Below, in pieces: positions 34,205-45,412 of a DNA stretch of 64,000 nt. This DNA comes from Utricularia gibba. Lineage: Eukaryota > Streptophyta > Magnoliopsida > Lamiales > Lentibulariaceae. The stretch covers positions 5,580,001-5,644,000 of the forward strand of contig CM007990.1 of the NCBI GenBank assembly GCA_002189035.1, read 5' to 3'. Positions within the stretch are counted from its first letter, which is position 1. Every line of letters starts with the position of its first letter. Under the pieces are notes generated by a model, which was not told the DNA's origin, ran no database searches, and saw nothing but the letters and a program-made list of their open reading frames with translations. The translations under genes were made by a program, and so were the position numbers.

Positions 34205-37200
34205 ATGAATTTTGGGGATTTTCTTGATAGTACTGGAGCAATCGCTGCTGATTTACCTTACGCGAACGCAAAGATCGCCATTGCTGCTGCTGCTGCTCCT
34301 CCTCCTCCAAGCGCTAATAATACCAACGCCATGCCCAGTGGCGCAATCGCCCACCCTCAGCTTATTTCTCAGACCCTCCTCCCTAACAAGCCCATCTTCA
34401 ACGGCGGCTCCACTGGCCTCTCTCTCGCTCTGGTACAGTCTTATTTGTCATGGCTCTCTTCTGTGTGGGTTTTCTTGTGTTTTCTTGACGTTGGTGTTTC
34501 CGACAGCAATCTGGTATGGATGGGCAAGGAGAAGTTGCGAGAATTGGAGAAAACTTCGACGGGAGCAATGTCGGCGGGAGGAGGAGCAGGGACGAAGAGC
34601 ATGAGAGCAGATCTCTGAGCGATAATTTTGACGGCGGATCCGGCGATGATCTGGACGGGGCCGACAAGCCTCCGAGGAAGAAGAGATACCACCGACACAC
34701 CCCGCAGCAAATTCAAGAACTTGAAGCGTATGATATGATTTCATTATTGTTCATCTTTTTCAAACGGCCTGAATCCATTGTGGTTTCTTGTGTTTTGTCT
34801 TCTTCTCAGTCTGTTCAAAGAGTGTCCTCATCCTGATGAGAAGCAAAGACTCGAGCTCAGTAAACGCCTCTCTCTGGAAACCAGACAAGTCAAGTTTTGG
34901 TTCCAGAACAGAAGGACTCAGATGAAGGTACTCCTCCACTCCGATCGTTTCTTGGGCTGGTCCTTTTGTTTTCATTTCTTACTCTTGTTGTTTCTGATCC
35001 AGACACAACTCGAGCGCCACGAGAATTCCCTTCTGAGGCAAGAGAACGACAAGCTCCGAGCTGAAAACATGTCCATGAGAGAAGCAATGAGAAATCCAAT
35101 GTGCACAAACTGCGGTGGACCAGCCATAATGGGCGAGATATCTCTTGAAGAGCAGCATCTCAGAGTTGAAAACGCCCGCCTGAAGGATGAACTCGACCGT
35201 GTCTGTGTTCTCGCCGGAAAGTTTCTGGGCCGACCCGTGTCTTCCTTCACAAACTCCATTGCTCCTCCATATCCTAACTCAAGCTTGGAGCTTGGAGTTG
35301 GAGCCAATGGCTATGGTGCCTTCAATACTTCTATGCTCCCTCTTGATCTCCCAGATTTTGTTGCTCCTTTGCCGATGTCCACAAATAAACCCACTATGAA
35401 TACATCAGCCCCTGTTGACCGATCCTTGGAGAGATCAATGTATTTGGAGCTTGCTTTGGCTGCCACAGATGAGTTGGTGAAGATGGCGCAACTTGAAGAT
35501 CCCCTTTGGATCAGAAGCTTGGAGACAGGGACTGAGATTCTGAATGAAGATGAGTACGTGAGAAATTTCAGTTCTTGCATTGGGCTCAAGCCAAATGGAT
35601 TCACCACAGAGGCGTCCAAAGAGAGTGGCTTGGTCATCATCAACAGTTTGGCTCTTGTGGAGACCTTGATGGATTCGGTGAGTATGATGTTGATTCAAGA
35701 CCGTTGATCTGCTATGTGTCCGAATGCTAACACATCTTAGTGTCTGTTAGAACAAATGGGCAGAGATGTTCCCTTGCATTGTTGCTAGAACCACAACCAC
35801 GGATGTGATCTCCAATGGCATGGCTGGAACCAGGAGCGGCTCCCTTCAGCTAGTAAGTAATTCATCTCTTTACTCAATGATCTTTGCATTAATCAAACAC
35901 CTTGTCGGCTTAGCTGTGTTTTTGATTCCATAGATGCAGGCTGAGCTTCAAGTTCTTTCCCCACTGGTGCCTGTCAGAGACCTACACTTCCTCCGATTCT
36001 GCAAGCAGCTCGCCGACGGCGTCTGGTGGTTGTCGACGTCTCCGTGGATGCCGTTCGTGAGACTCCCGGCTGCCCGCCGGCGTATCCAACTTGCCGGCGG
36101 TTGCCATCCGGCTGCCTGGTGCAAGATATGCCAAACGGGTATTCCAAGGTAAACATCTTTTTCACTCCCCCATCATCAATTCACGTAGTATACAGACAAA
36201 CAGAGGCAGCCAGCGGAGGCTCTTTTGTTGGGTTGCGACTAAATGCCGCTGCGAGTTAAATGCGTCTGTTGAAGCTAACTGCACACTTAGTTGGGAACAT
36301 TCAATTCTGAACTTCCAAGTCAACAGATGAACAGTGTGCGCTGGAAACGATAGTGTGATATTCCTTCCAGATGCTCTTGTTCAGGCTTTTCACCATCACG
36401 TGACAAACGGGAATCTTTCAAGACTGCCTTTTGCATAAGAAAACAAGGAGCAGGAATAAGAAGTTTCCTTGATGTTAACAGGTTACCTGGGTGGAGCATA
36501 GCGAGTACGATGCGAGCGAAGTCCACCAGCTCTACCGGCCGTTGATAAATTCCGGCTTCGGCTTCGGCGGGCCGAGATGGATCGCCACTCTCCAACGACA
36601 ATGCGAGTGTCTGGCGATTCTCATGTCATCATCTGCACCGCCCAAGGATCATCATACAGGTAAATTGCATTGCATGCTGCATTCTTCGGAGTCGATGCAG
36701 ATATACCATAATCGGTTGTTACGGGTGTAGCAATTAGCGCCGGAGGCCGGAGGAGTATGCTGAAGCTAGCGCAGCGGATGAAGAACAACTTCTGCGCAGG
36801 AGTCTGCGCCTCGTCGGTGCATAAATGGAACAAGATACAGACCGAGAACGTCGACGACGATGTGCGGGTGATGACGAGGAAGAGCGTGGATGACCCCGGG
36901 GAGCCACAGGGAATTGTGTTGAGTGCAGCTACCTCGGTGTGGCTTCCAATGCCGCCCCAGCGGCTCTTCGATTTCCTCCGCAACGAGCATCTGAGAAGTG
37001 AGTGGGACATTTTGTCGAACGGCGGGCCGATGCAAGAGATGGCGCATATCGCTAAAGGCCAGGATCAGGGCAACTGCGTCTCTCTCCTCCGAGCAAGCGT
37101 AAGTAACACGAACCATTTCATGATCAATTCGCATCGTCGCCTTATGACTGTTCTGTTCACCCAGGCCATGAGTGCGAACCAAAGCAACATGCTGATCCTC

Positions 37201-37506
37201 CAAGAGACGTGCATAGACGCCGCAGGGTCGCTTGTGGTGTACGCGCCGGTGGACATTCCGGCAATGCACGTCGTGATGAACGGCGGGGACTCGTCGTACG
37301 TCGCCCTTCTCCCGTCCGGATTCGCGATCGTGCCGGACGGTCGGGGTGACGCCGCGACGAAGGGGTCACTATTAACCGTGGCGTTTCAGATATTGGTCAA
37401 CAGTCTTCCCACAGCGAAGCTGACCGTGGAGTCCGTTGAGACAGTGAACAATCTCATCTCCTGCACCGTCCAGAAGATCAAAGCAGCTCTGAGGTGTGAT
37501 AGCTGA
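34205..37506 (+). CDS. ANL2: HD-ZIP IV transcription factor, ANL2/HDG1 type, with a one-base frameshift
   Basis: Nine exons (34205-34432, 34507-34727, 34810-34927, 35003-35677, 35751-35852, 35934-36148, 36482-36659, 36731-37098, 37165-37506) give 815 residues. The protein opens [10 protein letters not shown], as in ANL2. An acidic stretch precedes the homeodomain ([50 protein letters not shown]), then the loop-containing zipper ([11 protein letters not shown]) and the START domain ([48 protein letters not shown]). The HD-SAD region and C-terminus follow ([52 protein letters not shown]). In exon 6 the frame changes after [10 protein letters not shown], at GG 36025-36026, where GGG is expected. 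Exon 6 is then 216 bases and fits its phase. ANL2-type factors act in epidermal layers on anthocyanin, cuticle and root patterning. Introns 3 and 8 are 3n long and stop-free. Confidence 0.9.
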
Positions 37507-38495
37507 TCCTCCGGCTCCGCCGTATCGATTAGTTGTGTGCTTGTGTTGGTGTTTAGCTCTCCTAATCCTCGTTCTAATTTGGGGATTAGGAGAGTCGAAT
37601 AAGAAGAATGAATGGGGTTAGGGTTTGCGAAACGGCTGCCGATTCGAGGGGGTATGGTGAAGTCAAGAACGAACCTCTCAGCTCCGGCTAAAGAACCCTT
37701 GTTCGGGCCGTCGTGGTTCGGGCATTGACTCACACGTCCCCTCGCCGGAGCGATGTAATCCGTTTTTATTCCGACGGACTAGTGGTGATGTTCTCATTCT
37801 TTTGCGGTGAAATCCTCGATCCCCGCATGTGTTCGACGAAATGCCCAAGAGGAGCTTCACTGAGTGTGCCTAGGATGGGCACGGCATTATTATTGCAAAT
37901 ACGTATTAAAAACAAGTAGTTCCACCTTCATTTTCCAAGAAAACGACCAGGCACTGGAACCGGGGCCTGGAGGAGAACATGATCGATCCTTTTGCTGAGG
38001 TGAGGTCTTTGTAGGGCATATCTGGGAGTGGGGGTGTGAATGGTTGAATTCTGGAGGGAGATGAGATCGGGTGGCCCAAGTGGTCACCCACATGCACGTT
38101 TCAGGAATTGGTTGGTGCTTCTGTCTGGACACACACAGTTCTAGGCATTATAAAAAAGGTCAAAATGGACCCGTTCTGCCAGACAGCTCCAAGACTTTTC
38201 TGTCTCTTTTCAAACAGTTGAAAAACTACACCCTACGCCTGCCAGGTGAACGTAGCCCCCACCCCCACCTCCAGCTCCTGGTATACGACTCTCAAGGAAA
38301 GAGAAAAAAGGAGACCAAGTTGGTTTTTTTATTGTCCATATGATCAAAATTCTAAACTCTGAATCCCGGACTTCATCCATGGATCTTATAAAAAAAGAGT
38401 ATCTGCCATCCTCCTCATAGTGGAGTCAAGTTGGTGTACTTTAGGATTGCATGTATGTATGTGTGTAGCTAGTCCAAGGCAAGCCATTACTCCGT
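37507..38495. other. Intergenic between two convergent genes
   Basis: Holds the 3' UTR of the HD-ZIP IV gene and that of the thioesterase gene, whose transcripts converge. No supported gene. Confidence 0.5.
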
Positions 38496-41400
38496 TCAGA
38501 GCTTTGACTGGGGAGCTGAAACTGCTTCCCTGGCCTTGCGCAATAGCCCCTCTTGAGTCAAGGAAACAAGAAGCTGAGAAAAGCAAGGAGTTGCGGTGAA
38601 TGTATATGCATATCTTCTTTGTATGCAAGGAATAGTGGATGATGCAGTGATTGAGTTACCTCTCCTTGCCTGTTGAACATCTGTCCACAAACCAATCCAC
38701 GCCCACCGTGGGCACTGGGGCTCTCGATCTGCAACCCCAAAACAATCATTTATAGTGGTAACTTTTGAGGTGCCTGGCCAGTGGAAGAAGTGAACTCAGC
38801 ACTCACCACAAACAGAATCCAGTCATCAGCCCTGAGTGATCTGTGAAACCACATCCTTCAAGATGGAAAAGAAAGAGGAGAAGGATCAATCATATGATCA
38901 ACAAGCCCCTGTTGAACTCATGCAGATGCCTGATGTTGGGAATGTAGAGAATTTTCTCTGATGCTATGCTAGATACATTTTAAAACATGTACAAAGCGGC
39001 TGGCACTCACGTGTGATCGAGGCTAACAGCAGATACTCTGATGTTCCTATTACGATGAGGATTCACGCTAACTTGCAAGAAGAGCAGATCAGACGCATAT
39101 GCCACAACACATCTGCAGGAAAAATGGGTTGGTAGCTTTAAGGAGAATCAGATCAAATACATGTTTCAATGCATGAACCAACTGTGAACGTGTATTAGAT
39201 AATCAAATAAGTTGACGTAAGAAAATATTGGCATGAAACTCCCATACCTGTGCAATGCTTGTTCTTCAGAGAGTGCACCTTTTGCTCTAAACCAGTACTT
39301 TAAACTGCAGCACAATTTAATGCACATTGAGATGAGAAATTGTGCTCTCTGTTCTAATCCTACAACTCCGGAAGTAATAGGAACATGAACAAATTGGGAA
39401 ACCTTGGAGGGGATTTTGTTTGATTTGTAGATGTATTCGGCTCACAGAACCTAATCTCAATAGGCCATGGAATAAATTCAGCACTAGTGGCAGCCACCTT
39501 GTTACGGTATGTCCTGGTAAGTGAGCAACAATCAACAGAGAAAATCATGGAAAAAAGTATTAACAAGATGTGCCAGCAGCTATGAAGTTAACCTGGGAAG
39601 GCGTGGGTCCATAAGACGTCTTTCTCGAAGATCGTCCATTGAAAGGAGCTGATGTTGAAGACCATTATTTAAAGAGGAACAGAAATTCATGCATCGAACA
39701 CCACAAAATTATATTTCAGAAACCTCGTTTGGATCAGGCACTGGAGGCATTGTGGGCACCTGGTGATTCCATCTATCTTCATCTTTCTATAGTTTTGTTG
39801 ACATGAATATCAGATTACAACTTTGTCAGTCAATTATATAGCACATCAAATATCATACATGAACCATAAAAAAATCATGCAAATGGTTGTTTTATTCATA
39901 TGGATCCGGATATAGATTCACTTCATCTAACAAATTTACTTGAAAGGAAGCCATCAGTGTGAACACGATATTCCCTTTCTGTAGAGCATCAACCCTCCTC
40001 GTTGCAAAGCTTTTGCCATCACGTGCACGGTGAACTTGATATATTATTGGGACTGAGACCACCACAATTGAATAACTGAATCTTATACGCCAATTTAAAA
40101 AATTTCGAAAAATTCTATAGAAAAAAAAAGACAGGAACAATCTTTTCCTCTAAGATTCCAAGACAATAACTAGTCGCTTATCACTGCCTGCATACTCTGG
40201 ACATAAGGAAGTAAAGAAAAGATGCTACATTAGGGAAAGAGGTTTTTGTATGAACGTACTGTCAACATCACCCGCAAGAAGAAAATAAGTATGCAAACTG
40301 TGAACGAACTTGAGACAATCAACGGTTTTAGAAGCTGCAGCCAGAGCCTGCAGAATACACCATAGGATAGAAGCAATGAGGAACTTGTAAAACATCATTT
40401 TCTTGTCCCCTTAAGTACAGATTTTAATGCTCATGTCTTATGCCTAAATCTTAACAAAGGATACCATGCCATCTGATCCCGAAAAGCATCAAAGCGGCAT
40501 GATCTACAAAGGCCCAAATACCTGCCCAACAAACTGACCCCGAACACCTTTCCAAATCTTGGCGCATTTGGCAATGTAATGCCTTTGAAAATATCAACCT
40601 ACAATGGGTGCACAAAAAAGAAGGATTCTTTTTTTAAAGAATAAAACAGTAAGAATGTCACCAAGTGAATGAAGCTTTTTGGCCATGTAAAATAAATGAC
40701 ATTGCATGATCCAGAAACTAATGAACACAATCAGATAGCAAAAACTAGATATTCAAATAATGGTACATGCCTCTATAGGATCAAGGTGTAGAATTTGCTC
40801 AACAAGTGGACATCTCTCCTCTAACTTGTCAGCGTTCCAAATAGAACCGGGCTTTAAGAGATTCGCATACTTATTTGGAAGAAATAGGCAAGTAAGCTGA
40901 AAGGCAGGAAACACGTGTTAACAGCCTCTTAAACAAAATGGGACAGGGAGCCGAAGTATACGTAGGAAACAACCTTGGAAAGTGCTATTATATCTGCTGA
41001 CTGATTAGATGCAAGACCTGCAACAAAACGCGTCCTTGTAACACATTTCATAAATGTCCTAAAGGGAAGACACAAAAAGAAATTCAGAAACTGGTTCAGA
41101 AATTGAGAGAGGGGAGGTTTGATTATAGGCATCTAACCATGACCAAAATAATCATATTGCTTTAAAATAAATTCGGAACTATCTTCCCGATCAGCATGAA
41201 ATGGCCCACTGACTTCAGCCTACACAGCCAAAATAAGTAATGAGAAGAGAAAAAAAAATATAAAACGATGGCTTCATGTTTGAAATGTAAATCGAACTTA
41301 CCTCTCCCTCCCATATAAAATAAATACCATCAATCACTTCACCCTCACGAAGCACAGAAGCACCTTCATCTGACCATCAGTTGCAACATAACACAATGAA

Positions 41401-41613
41401 ATGGTGGAAGCACAAACTAATCAGTATCTCAATAGATTACTCGGATCAGACAACATAAGCTGTGATCATAAAAAAATCAACTGGGATTCTGCCCTGTACA
41501 CAAAACCGAAACGAGTGCATACCATAATGTCTAACAGAGACAAGCCCAGCAATTTTCATGAGAGAAGAAGCGGGAAGCCTCTGGAGCAATGGAACACACC
41601 CCAGAAACTCCAT
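38496..41613 (-). CDS. Acyl-CoA thioesterase with cyclic nucleotide-binding domain (ACOT8/TesB type), with a one-base frameshift
   Basis: Sixteen short exons on - (41523-41613, 41302-41369, 41138-41219, 40974-41017, 40771-40896, 40522-40598, 40260-40347, 39940-40052, 39724-39786, 39593-39648, 39403-39513, 39248-39304, 39011-39112, 38807-38855, 38660-38728, 38496-38573) give 424 residues if one base is added. The N-terminus is a CNMP-binding fold ([33 protein letters not shown]). Then come two TesB hot-dog domains: [80 protein letters not shown]. The protein ends PQSKL; SKL is a canonical PTS1, so it is peroxisomal. It would hydrolyse acyl-CoAs alongside beta-oxidation. Exon 6 (77 bases) needs a fifth C in the run 40538-40541 to read VFGGQFVGQ. 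The intron after exon 5 appears to use a GC donor. Confidence 0.88.
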
Positions 41614-42365
41614 CACTGCCGATGCCAATAAGCCCTACCAAATTAAAAGGAGCAAAAACCCAAGGCACGAAAAAAGTTGACCACAAATACTGAACTAACC
41701 AAACTCGGAACGCAAATCCATTAAATCAAGCGATCAAAATCTTCTCGATCGTCGTGGAGCATAAGAAATGTTTATCTACGCCTCTGCCCATTCCCGGAGA
41801 AAGTTCTCCCCGCAATTAAATTACCCAGTTCTTCGGCGGTTGTGGCCGTTAGTCATTTTCAGCGTCGCTTATAGGTCAGGTGGGCCCGGCCGGCGCTCGC
41901 TCTCAACGTACAATACTTTTTCCTTTTAAATAATTTAGAAATAAAACAATTTGTTAGCAAATGAATTATTCAGACCAAAGTGTCTGAACAAACCGAATGA
42001 CGAACTAGTCCTCAATCAAAGCATGTACAATTGAACAGCCAGAGCTAACTGCTACAAAGCAAATACAATCGTGTGATAAGGGCAAAAACGTCTTTCTACA
42101 ACACTTCACCACCATGAATCATCATCAACATACAGAAAGCTGCACAGAAACAAAAAAGGAGTTCCTTTGCCTATACCAAATTATCATCACCAACAGGGCT
42201 GATGCTTCATATACATTGATGGTACAGTCACAGAGATCACCTGAACCACACTGGCTTCCTCCACTTTCACGTATTTTGGTTAAGGTAAACAGCATTCCTG
42301 ATCGAAACTCATACTACGTTTCGATATTGCGAACCGGGATCTCCTGGAAATGGGATGAGGAAAAA
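41614..42365. other. Promoter of the thioesterase gene and 3' region of the beta-amylase gene
   Basis: The leader of the thioesterase ends near 41850. The remainder is the 3' side of the amylase gene. No supported gene. Confidence 0.45.
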
Positions 42366-45300
42366 CTATAGGTAGACTTGTTCTCTTGTAGATTGCACCA
42401 AATGCAGTAGAACCTTACCGTGCATTTTCTTGATAAACGATTCGAGTTCATCGAGGGTGTGCCTTTCCATGAGAAGTGGATTGAGCCTGAGAAATGTGAA
42501 AGATAGGAAGTGCTTCCCATCAGGATGGCCCAGGGGCTTTGCCTTCTCGAGCAAATGTGCATATTCATCTTCTCCATTATATGGGAAAGAAGATTGACTA
42601 GAGATTGGTATGCCGGCATCCCAAGCGGAGTTTAAAACCTGAGTTCAGAGCACTCATCAGAAAAAGGAAGAGGAAGACATGAAAGGTATCACATGGACTG
42701 GTGCATACTTGCCAAGCTAGGCCTGTGGGATCAGCCATGGATTCTGAGTAGTCCGTAGGATGATCAATTGCGGTCATAATTTCAGAATTTACGAAGAACA
42801 GACCAGCTCCATGGCTTCCCAGCATTTTCATGATTGCAGCATACCCATCACGATGAGAGGAGTTGTAATACCCGGCAGTTAATTCAGCAGCATGACTGAC
42901 TGTTTTGTACCACCACTGAATGCTTGATATCTGCCAAACCAGACAGGAAATATGAAAATTCGCAGAGAATCAAATTTCCTTATAGATCAAACATTTTGGC
43001 ATTCACCTTTGCAGCAATGCAAGTTTCTTCAAAAACTAACTTAGCCAATGAAAGGATTCGATCACCATGATCAACAAGAAGTTGGGAGTACCAAGTAAGG
43101 AAAAATCTGCCATAATAGCCATCATAATCCCCCCATCGCAAAAAAATCCCGTCTCATGGGGACTCGAATTGTAAGCACCAGAATTTTCTGGCCCTCTTGC
43201 CCAACAGGGTTGCCCCCTTATTTCAGTGGCCTTCCGTAAGCTTTTCAACATATATTGGTCATAGCACTGCACAGTAAAAACATAGGCACATTTCACGCCA
43301 ACCAAATATATTGATGAAAGCACGGGGGAGTCACAAGAATCATTTTATTGACCATTTCTTATTCAATGTCTCAACAACTCTAAGAAAAAAAAAATCCCAC
43401 TCAAGAAACATGATCTTTTACTGGAAAGTAACGAGTCGATTGCTAGAAATGGATATAGCATGATAAAAAAGATGCAGTAATTACCTGGAATTCACCAATA
43501 CCAGGGTATTGCCAGCCATGCTTAACTGGAGTACTGGGGTATCTCAACTCTCCACAAGGACCAAGCCCAATTACAATCAATGATATAGTTGCATCCTCAA
43601 AATAGCCATCAAACTCAACGCGGAAGCTTCTCATATAGTCAAAGTAAACCTACAACAGTATCCTCAAATTAAAGATGAAACAAGTAGATTAGTGGCTTCG
43701 CCAATTTGGTTGGGGTGGGAGGAACAGTAGGAGAAAGCTAAGTACCTCAACAGGAGTTCGGCCCCCAAGAACTCTTTCTTTATCAACTCCCCAAGAAAGG
43801 CATTCTGGGTTCCTTCTTCCAGCCCTATCAGTGAAGTATATGTCTGGATTGCTTTGACCGATGTTAGTCACCCAGTTAGGCAATGGGATACAAACATCAT
43901 CCCCCACGTTGCTTCCACACTCATGAAATGATAATAAAACCTGTTTACAACAAAAATCTTCCCACACATCAATAACTATCAGTTTGCATCTATTCAGAAA
44001 GATTCTCTCATGTGTTTTTCCAAAACAAATTCTTCATATAGATAAAGGAATAACCTAGAATAAGCGCAGGTACTAGTGCGAAGAGCAAAATCTTACTTGA
44101 ATCTTCATTTTCATCTCCCTTACGATTTGAAATAGCATCTGGTAGCCATTCCAATTATACACTTGAGGACAATGTGCTTCAACTATACCCCACCAACAAT
44201 GAACCATAACACCATCAACATTCACTGCTCTCAAGATTTCCAAACTTCTTACCAGTCCATCAGGATCAACAAGCTCGCACTTTGCATTGACAATACCCGA
44301 CTGGTTCAAAATATTCAGTAGTTAAAGGCACATCACTATATATAGAGAATTATCGTCAGATATTACAGCAAAGTAGTTTGAAACAACTAACTCACTGGTA
44401 GCTTAACAAAAACAGGAACAAAAGGCGTGCCAGAAAAATCTCTCCCTTGCAACTTTATCGGCACGTCCACAACCTACAAAACAGAATTATTGTGAGTGGC
44501 GCAGCATCAGTGTACCAAACGAGTTGTGAAGAATTTCACTTAAGCAGCGAGTTAAGATTCAAATAAAACAAAATCAACTGAAAGGAGAGAAACATCTCAC
44601 CTGCCTATCATCACCCGAGTCAACAGACACACCAAGAAGAGCATCATTTAACAGCTCCCCACCGTCCCCCATCATAGCAGATGTATGGGACCTTCCACTT
44701 GAGGAAGCATCATATGGGGAAGAAGTTGGCACAAAAGCAGTTTTTACCTGTGAGAAGCTGTAATCAGCTGTGCTCTTATAGCCAGGAGAAATACATCCCA
44801 GAGAAGGAGATGACACATTTTCTGCTGGAATTTGGGACACTGATGCTGCTAAAGCCGTATTTGTGGCACCACCAGCAGGCCTTACCCCCTACAGATTGTG
44901 AATTTTACTCTCAAATGAGGTGCAATCTTTTCATCTATGGTTCTCTATTTTATCAACTAAAGCAAGAGCTGTGATACCTGTGATCTACACGGAAATGTGG
45001 TTCCATCGGGAAGAACAACCCAACCTGCTTCCCTTGCCAATGCAGCAATAACATCATTAATATCAGCTCTAACCCTAAGATTATAGTTACCATGCCTTCT
45101 AAGCCCTGCTAAAATCTTTGCAGTGATTGCTCTACGTTGTCGCTCTCGCAGCTTTGTTCTTTCTTTTTCTTCTTGAGGTCGACATCTTCTAACCCCACTT
45201 ACTTGTGTAACCGGCTGATCTTGATAATGTTGTTGATTCACATAAAGACTACTAGTGGACAGAACACCCACATGCATGTCAACAACACTAGGGGTTTCCA

Positions 45301-45412
45301 TGTTCTTCTCCTCATCTTCATCATCATCATCGTCTTCTGCCTTTACATCCATTCCCATATCCCCATCATCTTCATCACTGATGCCAAACCTCTGCATCTG
45401 TGCAGGCATCAT
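42366..45412 (-). CDS. BAM7: Beta-amylase with N-terminal BZR1-type DNA-binding domain (BAM2/BAM7 type), with a one-base frameshift
   Basis: Nine exons (44978-45412, 44601-44888, 44396-44473, 44097-44300, 43746-43940, 43485-43649, 43007-43266, 42709-42930, 42366-42638) give 706 residues with one base added. The acidic start is followed by the BZR1 domain ([49 protein letters not shown]), a Ser-rich linker and a GH14 barrel: [82 protein letters not shown]. The acid Glu (GELRYPS) and the position of the base Glu (NSEIM) remain, but the conserved substrate Asp in VDCWWG is His (VHCWWG). In exon 7 the C6 run 43129-43134 needs one more base to read [17 protein letters not shown]7 binds DNA at brassinosteroid-type elements. 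The start could lie further upstream if a leader exon is coding. Confidence 0.85.
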
